From Luteimonas aestuarii (GTDB taxonomy: Bacteria; Pseudomonadota; Gammaproteobacteria; Xanthomonadales; Xanthomonadaceae): 64,000 bases of DNA. Below the pieces are notes generated by a model. The model made no database searches, was not told the DNA's origin, and saw only the letters and a list, made by a program, of their open reading frames with translations. Below are positions 27,182 through 34,355 of the stretch, one piece after another. The stretch spans positions 1 to 64,000 of the forward strand of contig NZ_SMTF01000017.1 in assembly GCF_004357985.1 (NCBI RefSeq). Direction: 5' to 3'. How positions within the stretch are numbered: the stretch's first letter is position 1; the number at the start of each line of letters is the position of its first letter. The position numbers and the translations under genes are program-made.

Positions 27182-28111
27182 GTGCTGCCGATTCCATTTG
27201 AAATTGGTGCGCTCTATCGCCGTCGCCGTGATATCCATGGCTTGTACGGTGGGCAGCAGCAAGGTGGTATCTCGACGCCTGCGAAGTTTCCCGTGGTGAT
27301 TGCCTTCACCGGGGAAGCTGGTCATTCGCACGGGTATAGCGATAAATGGGAAAGCGAAGTGATCCTTCGCTACTACGGGGAAGGCCAGCAAGGACACATG
27401 ACGTTCAGTGGCGGGAACCGCGCTATTCGTGATCACGTCAAAGATGGCAAACAGTTGTTGCTGTTTCAGATGATGGGCCATGGAAAGCCATGTCGGTATC
27501 TTGGCGAGTTCGTTCTCGTTGGAACAGAGATTGATCCTCGTGCCCCAGACACGACTGGCCGCGTCCGGAATGCCATCGTCTTTCGATTAACACCAAAGGA
27601 TGCCGATTCGTCGTTCTTCTCTAATGGCGTTCGTGATCGCTCACCTGAGCAAAGCCCTCTGGACACCACCTCCACGCAGAAGCTTGTCGAGGTACGAAAG
27701 AAGCAATCGCTATTCCGTCGTCAACTCATCACGGTGGAGAAGGGCTGCCGTCTCACCGGAGTCCAAGATCTTCGCTTTCTACGCGCTAGTCATATCAAGC
27801 CTTGGGCGGACTGCAAATTTGCCGAAGAACGGACCGATGGGCATAACGGTCTGCTCCTGACGCCCCACGCAGACCTGCTCTTCGATCGCGGATGGATCAG
27901 TTTTGATGACAACGGCGAACTGCTTCGCTCAGGCGCACTACCCGATGACGTGGAGAAGCGCCTAGCGCTCAAACTCCGACCCGGGAGGAAATACGGAGAG
28001 TTTTCCGTCGGGCAGCAGAGATATTTGGAACATCATCGAAAGCATGTCTTTGAGCAGAAGTTCAAGCGGATCGATGACCCAGTGGAAGACTTGATTCAAC
28101 GCCTGTCTTAG
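27182..28111 (+). CDS. HNH endonuclease with SRA-like reader domain (type IV restriction type)
   Basis: A 309-residue protein. Residues about 1-140 (FEIGALYRRRRDIH, GGQQQGGIST, FTGEAGHSHGY, GNRAIRDH, LLLFQ, YLGEFV) match the N-terminal reader domain of ScoMcrA-like HNH endonucleases, which recognise modified DNA. The C-terminal HNH domain has CRLTG (189-193), SHIKPW (203-208) and HNGLLLTPHADLLFD (221-235), with the catalytic histidine, asparagine and final histidine in place. It probably cuts DNA carrying modified bases or backbones. GTG at 27182 with GGAG five bases upstream is preferred; an ATG at 27149 adds 11 residues. Codon use is clearly AT-richer than the flanks. The membrane protein gene follows by 26 bases. 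Confidence 0.8.
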   Translation: MLPIPFEIGALYRRRRDIHGLYGGQQQGGISTPAKFPVVIAFTGEAGHSHGYSDKWESEVILRYYGEGQQGHMTFSGGNRAIRDHVKDGKQLLLFQMMGHGKPCRYLGEFVLVGTEIDPRAPDTTGRVRNAIVFRLTPKDADSSFFSNGVRDRSPEQSPLDTTSTQKLVEVRKKQSLFRRQLITVEKGCRLTGVQDLRFLRASHIKPWADCKFAEERTDGHNGLLLTPHADLLFDRGWISFDDNGELLRSGALPDDVEKRLALKLRPGRKYGEFSVGQQRYLEHHRKHVFEQKFKRIDDPVEDLIQRLS

Positions 28112-28137
28112 CCACCAACATCGATGCGGAGAGAATC

Positions 28138-28752
28138 GTGCTGAAGGATCTTGTAGACGCCGGCGGTTCTGGACTCTTAGTTCCCGCTGTTCTTTTTGTT
28201 TTGGTCCTCTACGTGATTCGCGGCGCTTTTAGCCTGCATGGCAGAAAAAGCCAGCATCGCAAAGAGTTTTTGGATCTCTGGGATGCGGATCGAATCGGCG
28301 ACGACCTTTGGTTAGAGGTAACGGTCCGCCATTTGTTTGGCGTCTATCTGCCCGCCCACGTCATTCGTCTTGCTCTAAGCCATCCATCAAGCAGCCAAGC
28401 GCTGTTAGATCTTTCGGAGTTATGGCCGCTGCTGCGTTACGATGCAAGCAGCCGAACCGTGCAATGGCGGAGCAAGCGCCACCGCAGCTTGTCGAGTAAA
28501 AAATTAGCTCGCTATGTGCCGTTAGTTTGGTACTTCGCCTTCGCGATCCTCGGTGTGATGTCCGCGCTCATTGCTTATCACTCTGACCAGAATGCCTTAC
28601 TTCGATGGACATATTCAGTCCTTTCGATCGTACTGTTCGGCTGCGCGATGACGCATGTAGCGAAGGATGATGCGATCAAACTTGCTGCGGAGTCAGGCGA
28701 CGTCTGGATATATCGCATTAATGCGGAGGCTGTCGTACTCGACGGCTGTTGA
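28138..28752 (+). CDS. membrane protein of unknown function, island partner
   Basis: A 204-residue protein starting at GTG with GGAGAG five bases upstream. One hydrophobic helix near the N-terminus (about 12-30), a soluble middle of about 90 residues with DRIGDDLWLEVTVRHLF, and two more helices (about 127-148 and 154-172). No family recognised. It follows the HNH endonuclease gene by 26 bases on the same strand with the same AT-rich composition, so the two probably form one operon; a membrane partner beside a nuclease is a common layout in anti-phage modules, but no function is shown. Confidence 0.65.
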   Translation: MLKDLVDAGGSGLLVPAVLFVLVLYVIRGAFSLHGRKSQHRKEFLDLWDADRIGDDLWLEVTVRHLFGVYLPAHVIRLALSHPSSSQALLDLSELWPLLRYDASSRTVQWRSKRHRSLSSKKLARYVPLVWYFAFAILGVMSALIAYHSDQNALLRWTYSVLSIVLFGCAMTHVAKDDAIKLAAESGDVWIYRINAEAVVLDGC

Positions 28753-28873
28753 CAAATCCCGGTCAACTACAAGCGCTCACCGACCAGAGGGAACGCTGAC
28801 CCCGACCGATCGTTATGGTAGGAAAAGTGAACCTGACACCGTTCTTCCTCTGCCTGCTCCTCTCGTAGTCGCT
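28753..28873. other. intergenic gap between convergent island operons
   Basis: 121 bases between the membrane-protein stop and the TIM-barrel-like stop. It includes GGAAAAGTGAACCTGACACC (28821-28840), related to sequences at 26275 and 37764. No clear terminator hairpin is seen. Confidence 0.4.
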
Positions 28874-30073
28874 TCAAGGACGCTGGCGCCTGAGCCTCGC
28901 CCCATACGCTGCATCTAACAGAACCAGAGCCGCTTCTGAGACGTCCACAAACTCTGAAAAGTCACGATCATTACCTCGCACGCCGCCCTTCCTCAATGAA
29001 GCCAGCAAGCCTCTAGCTTTTTCCAGTACCGCCTGGACATGAAACATGGCATCGTCATAACTGGATTTCTTTGTTGCCAAGCATTGGTCTCTTAGGGAGG
29101 TCAAATAGTGTAGAAATGCATTCTTTTCACCCCAATCCACAAGCGAAGGTTGCACTCCAGAGAAAAGGGCCGTTGCGTAACCCGAATCGGGGTCTGGATA
29201 CATCAAAGGCAGTACTTTCGTTCGCTGCGCGACGTCAAGCATCGGCATCTTGTACTCAGACAAAGCCTGAGGACAGTAGTACCAGCCGCCCTTGGCCCGT
29301 CTCGAAACCTCATCATCGTTCGAGATCATGAACTTCTCCGGCTGGAAAGCTCGCACGTTCAGCCACGTCCCAGATGCGATGGCATCTACACCAATCGCTC
29401 CCAGAGGAAGCATCTGGTGATTTGCGTATCCAAAAAGCACCTTCTTTCCATAGACCTTGAGGCCAGCTGCTAGCTGAAATACTCCGGCCAGCCATAGCGG
29501 ATCCTCGCTGAGGTAGCTGCTTGTTGTTTCGAGAACCACGTAAATCCTATCCGGTGCCCAACCCCTTACCCGATCAATCAGCTCGTCAATCGAGGTCTCG
29601 TTAGAGACAATGCTTGCGCCCAAAGCGATGGTGGGCTGAACCTCAGACGGCGCCAATCCAATGTCCATCGCACCCAACATTTGTGACTCGTGGAAATCCC
29701 ACCACAGGTCATCTAAGGATTCGGCATAAATTCCAGGAAGAATGAGCGATTGGCATCCGAGTTCTGCATTCAGGTCTTTCAGAACCTCCAGGCAATCAAC
29801 GTTCCTACTATTGATGAGATCATTAGTTTTTTTTGAACCGAACTGCTGCCAATACTCATGGGAGGTCAGCCTGCCGTGGTCCGCTGCATGCAGGTAGCAT
29901 TGCGGATCCACTAGAACTTCGGCAGAAGATTTTCCAATTGACTTGGCGACCTTTGCGAGCTGGGATTGCTCCAAGTCTCGCGGGCTTAGAATGACGCCAC
30001 CCCCTCCCCAAGACGATATCAGCTCGTCCGCCAGCCCCATCATTCCATAGCCGAACTGCAGATAGAGTTCCAC
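28874..30073 (-). CDS. TIM-barrel-like protein, third gene of the island trio
   Basis: A 399-residue protein that I do not recognise. Hydrophobic strands at regular spacing (GGVILSPRDL, EVLVDPQCY, SLILPGIYAE, IYVVLETTSSY, KVLFGYANHQMLPLGAIGVDAIASG given as separate strands) alternate with helices as in a TIM barrel, and GVDAIASGTWLNVRAF and GWYYCPQAL recall the late strands of tRNA-guanine transglycosylase-like enzymes; that likeness is weak and the DSGGFQ and four-ligand zinc motifs are absent. GTG at 30073 is chosen because AAGGAG, overlapping the kinase stop codon, is five bases upstream. It is the last gene of a three-gene operon and AT-richer than the genome. Confidence 0.7.
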   Translation of the reverse strand: MELYLQFGYGMMGLADELISSWGGGGVILSPRDLEQSQLAKVAKSIGKSSAEVLVDPQCYLHAADHGRLTSHEYWQQFGSKKTNDLINSRNVDCLEVLKDLNAELGCQSLILPGIYAESLDDLWWDFHESQMLGAMDIGLAPSEVQPTIALGASIVSNETSIDELIDRVRGWAPDRIYVVLETTSSYLSEDPLWLAGVFQLAAGLKVYGKKVLFGYANHQMLPLGAIGVDAIASGTWLNVRAFQPEKFMISNDDEVSRRAKGGWYYCPQALSEYKMPMLDVAQRTKVLPLMYPDPDSGYATALFSGVQPSLVDWGEKNAFLHYLTSLRDQCLATKKSSYDDAMFHVQAVLEKARGLLASLRKGGVRGNDRDFSEFVDVSEAALVLLDAAYGARLRRQRP

Positions 30074-30082
30074 GCGCACTCC

Positions 30083-30928
30083 TTATGAATGGATCACCGC
30101 GCACCGAACGTCACTGAACCACTGCAAAGCGGCTCCAGCTGACTCGGGCCGTCGAGACGGGAATCGCGAGGTTAGAGCGGAAATGAAGTCCGCCATGGGC
30201 AAAGAACCAGCCACCTGTGCATCGAGGCGGTCAAGATCAAGGTCAAGCATGTGTTTAATGACAGCCAAGGCGTCCCTCTTGTTATGTAGGTATGGGTTTC
30301 GACCCAGCAACGCCTCGTACATCACGACGCCGACGGAGAAGATATCAGCCCTGATATCTATACTGTCTTTTAAGTTTCGAATTTGCTCCGGCGCACCGTA
30401 TCCTGGCGTAAAAGGACCAAATCTATCTGACGTCTTTGTGACGGAGTCCATGTCAAGAAGACGCACAATACCAAAGTCAAGAATCCAGTGACTTCCTGCT
30501 TCGTCAACGATTATGTTTTCCGGCTTAATGTCGCGATGAACGAGAGTCGCCGCCTCAAACTCGCAACAAGCAGTTAACAAGGCATCTGCGAGATCAATCA
30601 CAGACGAGAGCGACTGCGGACCACTGCTCAAAATGTCTCGGTAGGTTTTCCCGCTGATGAAACGTTCCAAGAAATAAATGGCAAGCGTCCCTCCTACTTC
30701 ACGCTCGCCAACCTCTAGCATTTCCGGCACATATCGAGACCGTAACCTTGCAACGGCTTCTGCTTCACGAGCTGCCCTTGCGCCACTTGAGTCTGAGCTC
30801 TTTATGAGCTTCAGAACAAGACCGCCATTCTTGGTCACCCTGAAGACATGCTTTTGACCGCTACTTGCTATGAGAGCAAGAGATCCTAATTCAGGAAAGG
30901 CCTTATGCACATCTTCGATAGATATCAT
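30083..30928 (-). CDS. Hanks-type serine/threonine protein kinase, second gene of the trio
   Basis: A 281-residue cytoplasmic kinase with all core motifs: the ATP-anchoring lysine in LVLK (K40), catalytic loop HRDIKPEN (131-138), DFG (151-153), APE in GYGAPEQ (179-182) and DIRADIFSVG (191-200), so it should be active. There is no transmembrane or sensor domain, unlike PknB-type kinases. Its ATG overlaps the stop of the PD-(D/E)XK-like gene as ATGA, and the TIM-barrel-like gene follows after ten bases, so all three proteins are probably made in fixed ratio and the kinase most likely phosphorylates one of its partners. This last point is inference. Confidence 0.85.
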   Translation of the reverse strand: MISIEDVHKAFPELGSLALIASSGQKHVFRVTKNGGLVLKLIKSSDSSGARAAREAEAVARLRSRYVPEMLEVGEREVGGTLAIYFLERFISGKTYRDILSSGPQSLSSVIDLADALLTACCEFEAATLVHRDIKPENIIVDEAGSHWILDFGIVRLLDMDSVTKTSDRFGPFTPGYGAPEQIRNLKDSIDIRADIFSVGVVMYEALLGRNPYLHNKRDALAVIKHMLDLDLDRLDAQVAGSLPMADFISALTSRFPSRRPESAGAALQWFSDVRCAVIHS

Positions 30929-31611
30929 GCATGAGCCTCGCGATGTCCCCACATGCTCACAAGCCACGATGCATAAGATCCGGGGAGCCTCATTTTCTCG
31001 GATCTCACCACAACTTCAGTGCGTCCTTTTCCATATCGCAGTATCCCGACTCCTTCGGTTTCCGCTGCATCTTTTGCTGCAGCTGGGACTGTTCCTGACA
31101 AGAGAATGTAGCTCTGTGATGCAAACCACTTATTTCGCTGCGCTTGAATGATCGCTCGCTTCCATCCACCAATTTTGGCTTCAATCGCAATAATATCTCT
31201 TGCAAGCAGAGACTTGGCGTTCAACGATGGAACTAGTAGGTCGCCGCGTACGCTCAAAAGTTGTTTTTCGGCAAGGGAGGCGACAGTCTTGGCGGCAGCT
31301 TTGGGGGACCAGCACAACAGATCGGTGATGTTCCGGATGCGGGCCTTCGATCTTGATGAGATGAAATGGAGTAGTTTCAATTCGTGCTCTGTAAGCGATG
31401 CGGCGCCATGAATATCTGTCACTTTTAGTCGAAGCAACAGAACATCTGGCGCGCCACTTGGAAGCTCAGGCTCTTGGAAGGTAATCGCCCGCTCTGCCCA
31501 GCTGAATGGAAGTCCAGCGGCCATCGCTGCACTAATCATTTCTGACTCGGGGCCGGTCCGAGACTTCCGGAGTTTCGGACCAATCGCGGGCACGGCAAGG
31601 CCAGGACTCAT
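30925..31611 (-). CDS. winged-helix plus PD-(D/E)XK-like protein, first gene of the trio
   Basis: A 228-residue protein. Residues about 72-125 look like a winged helix-turn-helix (LTEHELKLLHFISS, ITDLLCWSPKAAAKTVASL, then an LLSVRGDLLVPS wing). Residues 138-170 (DIIAIEAKIGGWKRAIIQAQ and FASQSYILL) fit the core of PD-(D/E)XK nucleases of the type with Glu144-x-Lys146 and a following Gln156; the preceding acidic residue of the motif could be D139. It may be a DNA-reading nuclease or a regulator. Its ATG overlaps the TGA of the aceE fragment (TGATG), with GGGGG four bases upstream, and its own stop overlaps the kinase start. Confidence 0.65.
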   Translation of the reverse strand: MSPGLAVPAIGPKLRKSRTGPESEMISAAMAAGLPFSWAERAITFQEPELPSGAPDVLLLRLKVTDIHGAASLTEHELKLLHFISSRSKARIRNITDLLCWSPKAAAKTVASLAEKQLLSVRGDLLVPSLNAKSLLARDIIAIEAKIGGWKRAIIQAQRNKWFASQSYILLSGTVPAAAKDAAETEGVGILRYGKGRTEVVVRSEKMRLPGSYASWLVSMWGHREAHA

Positions 31612-31913
31612 CAAACCCCCAACAGGTCCGGCTTGTCCTGATCCCGCTTGTAAAGCTTGATCGCACGCGTAGTGTCCTTCGCGGTCATTTTGCCATCCTT
31701 CGCCATTGCGTCGATGTCAGCGTGGACGATGTAGTAGCGGTCCACTTCGAAGTGACGGTGCAGGCTGGCGCGCGTGTCGCTGGGGTCAAAGCCGTCGGTG
31801 CCCAGGCCGGTGTAGGTGCGGCGGATGAAGGCACGCGTCTGTTCGGTGGCGGCGATGAGGGCGCCGGCGGGGCGGAAATCAATTCGTTGTGTCACGTCGG
31901 TCTCGGGCGGCAT
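31611..31913 (-). pseudogene. decayed copy of the 3' end of aceE
   Basis: 100 codons that align with the last part of the pyruvate dehydrogenase E1 gene at 38161-40851: RPAG-IAAT, TYTGLGTDGFDPSDTRA, HRHFEVDRYYI and MTAKDTTRAIKLYKRDQDKP against their intact counterparts. Compared with aceE it lacks seven codons (DYVRNFT): exactly 21 bases lost between two TCGGTG copies. Homology starts near 31918 without a start region, so no dehydrogenase can be made. It may still be translated as a short peptide coupled to the trio by the TGATG overlap. It lies at the right edge of the AT-rich island. Confidence 0.8.
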
Positions 31914-32115
31914 GGATCCATCGTGAGGCTAGCACGCACCTCCAATTGCGCCAATTTCGTCTGGAGCGCAGCCGTGTCGGGTTCAATCGCGCTAGCCCTG
32001 AGGTATCGGAGCGCATGCCTTAGGCTGCCACGCGCAGCTCCATGGTTCTGCTTGGGCCGGTTCCGATTCCAGCTACGGCGAACTGCAGCCTGTCGAGTTA
32101 GGCGTGTATTCCAGT
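31914..32115. other. gap between the aceE fragment and the SLC13-type gene
   Basis: 202 bases, the only stretch upstream of the trio that could hold its promoter. A frame here reads RYLRASAIEPDTAALQTKL, which is TPR-like and may be the end of another lost gene, but it is too short to support. Confidence 0.4.
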
Positions 32116-34038
32116 TTAAAGCGGCCAAACAAACAACAACATCGGAATCGACACCACCAGCACCAGCAGCTGCACCGGCACGCCGAGGCGCCAGTAGTCG
32201 CCGAAGCGGAAGCCGCCGGGGCCGAGGATCAGGGTGTTGTTCTGGTGGCCGATGGGGGTGAGGAAGGCGCAGGAGGCGCCGACGGCCACGGCCATCAGGT
32301 AGGGGTCGGCGCTGACGCCCAATGTGCTGGCAGCGCCGATGGCGATGGGGCACATGACGGCGGCGGTGGCGGCGTTGTTCATCAGGTCCGACAGGGTCAT
32401 GGTGACCACGAGGATCAGCGCCAGGCCGATGACGGGGTGGCCCTGCGCCACGGTTTCGAACAGTACGCGGGCGATGAGGTCGGCGGTGCCGGTGGATTCC
32501 ATGGCGCCGGCCACGGGGATCAACGCGGCCAGCAGCACCACCACCGGCCAGTCGATGGCGGTGTACACCTCGCGCGGCGGCACGGTGCGCAGCACCATCG
32601 ACACCACCACGCCCAGCGCGAACGACACCGCCGCAGGCACGAGGCCCAACGCGGCGCCGGCGATCGCAAGCAGCATGATCAGGCCGGCGGTGATGGCCTT
32701 GCGCCGGTCGGGGATGCGCAGCGCGCGCTCGGCCAGCGGTACGCCACCGGACTCGGCGGCGAACTCGGTGATCGATGCCTGCGTGCCCTGCACCAGCAGC
32801 AGGTCGCCTTCCTGGAAGGGCTGCGAGCGCAACCGGCGACGCGAGCGGTGGCCGGCGCGCGAGATGGCGAGCACGTTGATGCTGTAGCGCGTGCGCAGGC
32901 CCAGGTCCGTCGCGGAGCGGCCCGCCAGGCGGGAGCCCGGCAGCACGGCGATTTCCTGCAGCACGATGTCGGCATGCGGCGTGCGCGCGGGGTCGCGCTT
33001 GTCGTCTTCCGTGTCGTCGTCTTCGTCGTGCGTGTTTTCCGGCGAGACTGACGGTGCTTCGCGCGATTCGGTCGTCGGCCGCGCATCGTCCGCGTCGTCG
33101 ACATCCGGTTGTCCTTCTTCGCCATCGTCGGCGGGAATGTCTTCCTCCAGCTTTGCGCCCAGGCTGGACAGCACTTCGGGCAGCGCGTCGGCGTCGGCTT
33201 CCACCACCAGGATGTCGCCAGCGCGGATCACCCGCGTGGGGTGCGGGGCGTGCACGCGGAACTCGGCCTGCACCATGCCGATGACCTGCGCGTCGTGTTT
33301 TTCGAGCACTTCCTCGATCTCGCGCACGGACTTGCCCACGGCGCGCGCGCCTTCGGGGATGCGCAGCTCGGTGAGGTAGGCGCCGGGATCGAAGCCCTCC
33401 ACTGCCGCCTCGCGCCGCACCGGCACCAGCTTCCAGCCGCCGAGCACGATCAGCAACACACCGGCGACCGCGACTGCCGCGCCGACCGGCGTGTAGTCGA
33501 ACATCGCGAACGACGACGCGGCCTCGCCCGCCTCGCTCGCCTGCGCACGGAAGCTGGACACGATGAGGTTGGGCGGCGTGCCGATCAGCGTGGTCATGCC
33601 GCCGAGGATCGAACCGAACGCCAGCGGCATCAGCACCTGTCCGGGCGCGAGGTCCTGCTTGTGCGCCATCTGCACCGCCACCGGCATCAGCAGGGCCAGC
33701 GCGCCGACGTTGTTCATGAAGGCCGACAGCACCGCCGCCAACCCGGTCAGCGCGGCGATCGACAGCATCGGCCCGGCCGAATTGGGCAGGGCCTTGCGGG
33801 TCAGCGCGTCCACCGCGCCCGAGGTCTGCAGCCCGCGGCTGAGCACCAGCACGCAGGCGACGGTGATCACCGCCGGATGGCCGAAGCCGGCGAACGCGGC
33901 ATCGGGACTCACCAGCCCCACGCCCACGCAGGCCAGCAGCGCCGCGCCGGCGACCATGTCGTGCCGCCAGCGACCCCACAGGAACAGCGCGACCGTGCAG
34001 GCGAGGATGAGGAGGATCAGGAGCTGGTCGGTGTGCAT
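32116..34038 (-). CDS. SLC13/DASS-type anion transporter with two RCK_C domains
   Basis: A 640-residue inner-membrane transporter of the ArsB/NhaD-DASS superfamily. Two halves of membrane helices carry the family hallmarks FMNNVGALALLMPV with GTPPNLIVS (first half) and LMNNAATAAVMCPIA with GHQNNTLILGPGG (second half), the sodium/substrate sites. Between them are two cytosolic TrkA-C (RCK_C) domains (about residues 205-290 and 355-435) joined by a roughly 55-residue, strongly acidic linker (DDGEEGQPDVDDADDA, HDEDDDTEDD). Members import sulfate, phosphate or dicarboxylates; the substrate is not evident. Start at 34038 is the ATG at the first helix. Confidence 0.85.
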   Translation of the reverse strand: MHTDQLLILLILACTVALFLWGRWRHDMVAGAALLACVGVGLVSPDAAFAGFGHPAVITVACVLVLSRGLQTSGAVDALTRKALPNSAGPMLSIAALTGLAAVLSAFMNNVGALALLMPVAVQMAHKQDLAPGQVLMPLAFGSILGGMTTLIGTPPNLIVSSFRAQASEAGEAASSFAMFDYTPVGAAVAVAGVLLIVLGGWKLVPVRREAAVEGFDPGAYLTELRIPEGARAVGKSVREIEEVLEKHDAQVIGMVQAEFRVHAPHPTRVIRAGDILVVEADADALPEVLSSLGAKLEEDIPADDGEEGQPDVDDADDARPTTESREAPSVSPENTHDEDDDTEDDKRDPARTPHADIVLQEIAVLPGSRLAGRSATDLGLRTRYSINVLAISRAGHRSRRRLRSQPFQEGDLLLVQGTQASITEFAAESGGVPLAERALRIPDRRKAITAGLIMLLAIAGAALGLVPAAVSFALGVVVSMVLRTVPPREVYTAIDWPVVVLLAALIPVAGAMESTGTADLIARVLFETVAQGHPVIGLALILVVTMTLSDLMNNAATAAVMCPIAIGAASTLGVSADPYLMAVAVGASCAFLTPIGHQNNTLILGPGGFRFGDYWRLGVPVQLLVLVVSIPMLLFVWPL

Positions 34039-34109
34039 GCCGGGCCGGGAACGAAGGCAACCTGCAGCCTACGGGTCCGGCGCGAAGATGTCGTCATGGA
34101 CGCCGGAGC

Positions 34110-34275
34110 ATGCATCGACATCGGCAGCATCGGCCCGGGCATGGCAGGTGGTCAGGTGAAGCAGCGTGTCGCGGCACACGGATCGGTTCCACGTAACCCG
34201 ATGCCTCCACGATGCCTTCGGGCTCGTCGGATGCCACGACGCCCATCGTAAGCAGCAGCGGCGGACCGGCGCCTA
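34110..34275 (-). pseudogene. fragment of a lipoprotein paralogue
   Basis: A minus-strand frame here reads PLLLTMGVVASDEPEGIVEASGYVEPIRVP; in the intact lipoprotein at 15208-15804 the matching part is PLLVAKGIVASDEPAQGLVKVSGYVEP (both shown to illustrate the shared VASDEP and SGYVEP blocks). No signal peptide, start or continuation is found and the frame degenerates downstream, so only an internal piece of a duplicated gene remains next to the glutaminase promoter. Confidence 0.6.
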
Positions 34276-34355
34276 CTCTCCACCGCATGCCCACGCGGAC
34301 AGGTGGCGCCGATGGCGCGGTTACCATGGCTTTCCCCCCTGCCCACCGGATTCGA

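Noticed and set aside
27050..27481. Minus-strand frame of 143 codons opposite the HNH gene
   Set aside because: It runs antisense through the reader domain and has no ribosome-binding site; only its last 19 codons fall outside the HNH gene.
31892..32100. A TPR-like tail (YLRASAIEPDTAALQ) in the gap before the aceE fragment
   Set aside because: Only some 30 codons look protein-like and no start or second repeat was found; too little to call a gene fragment.
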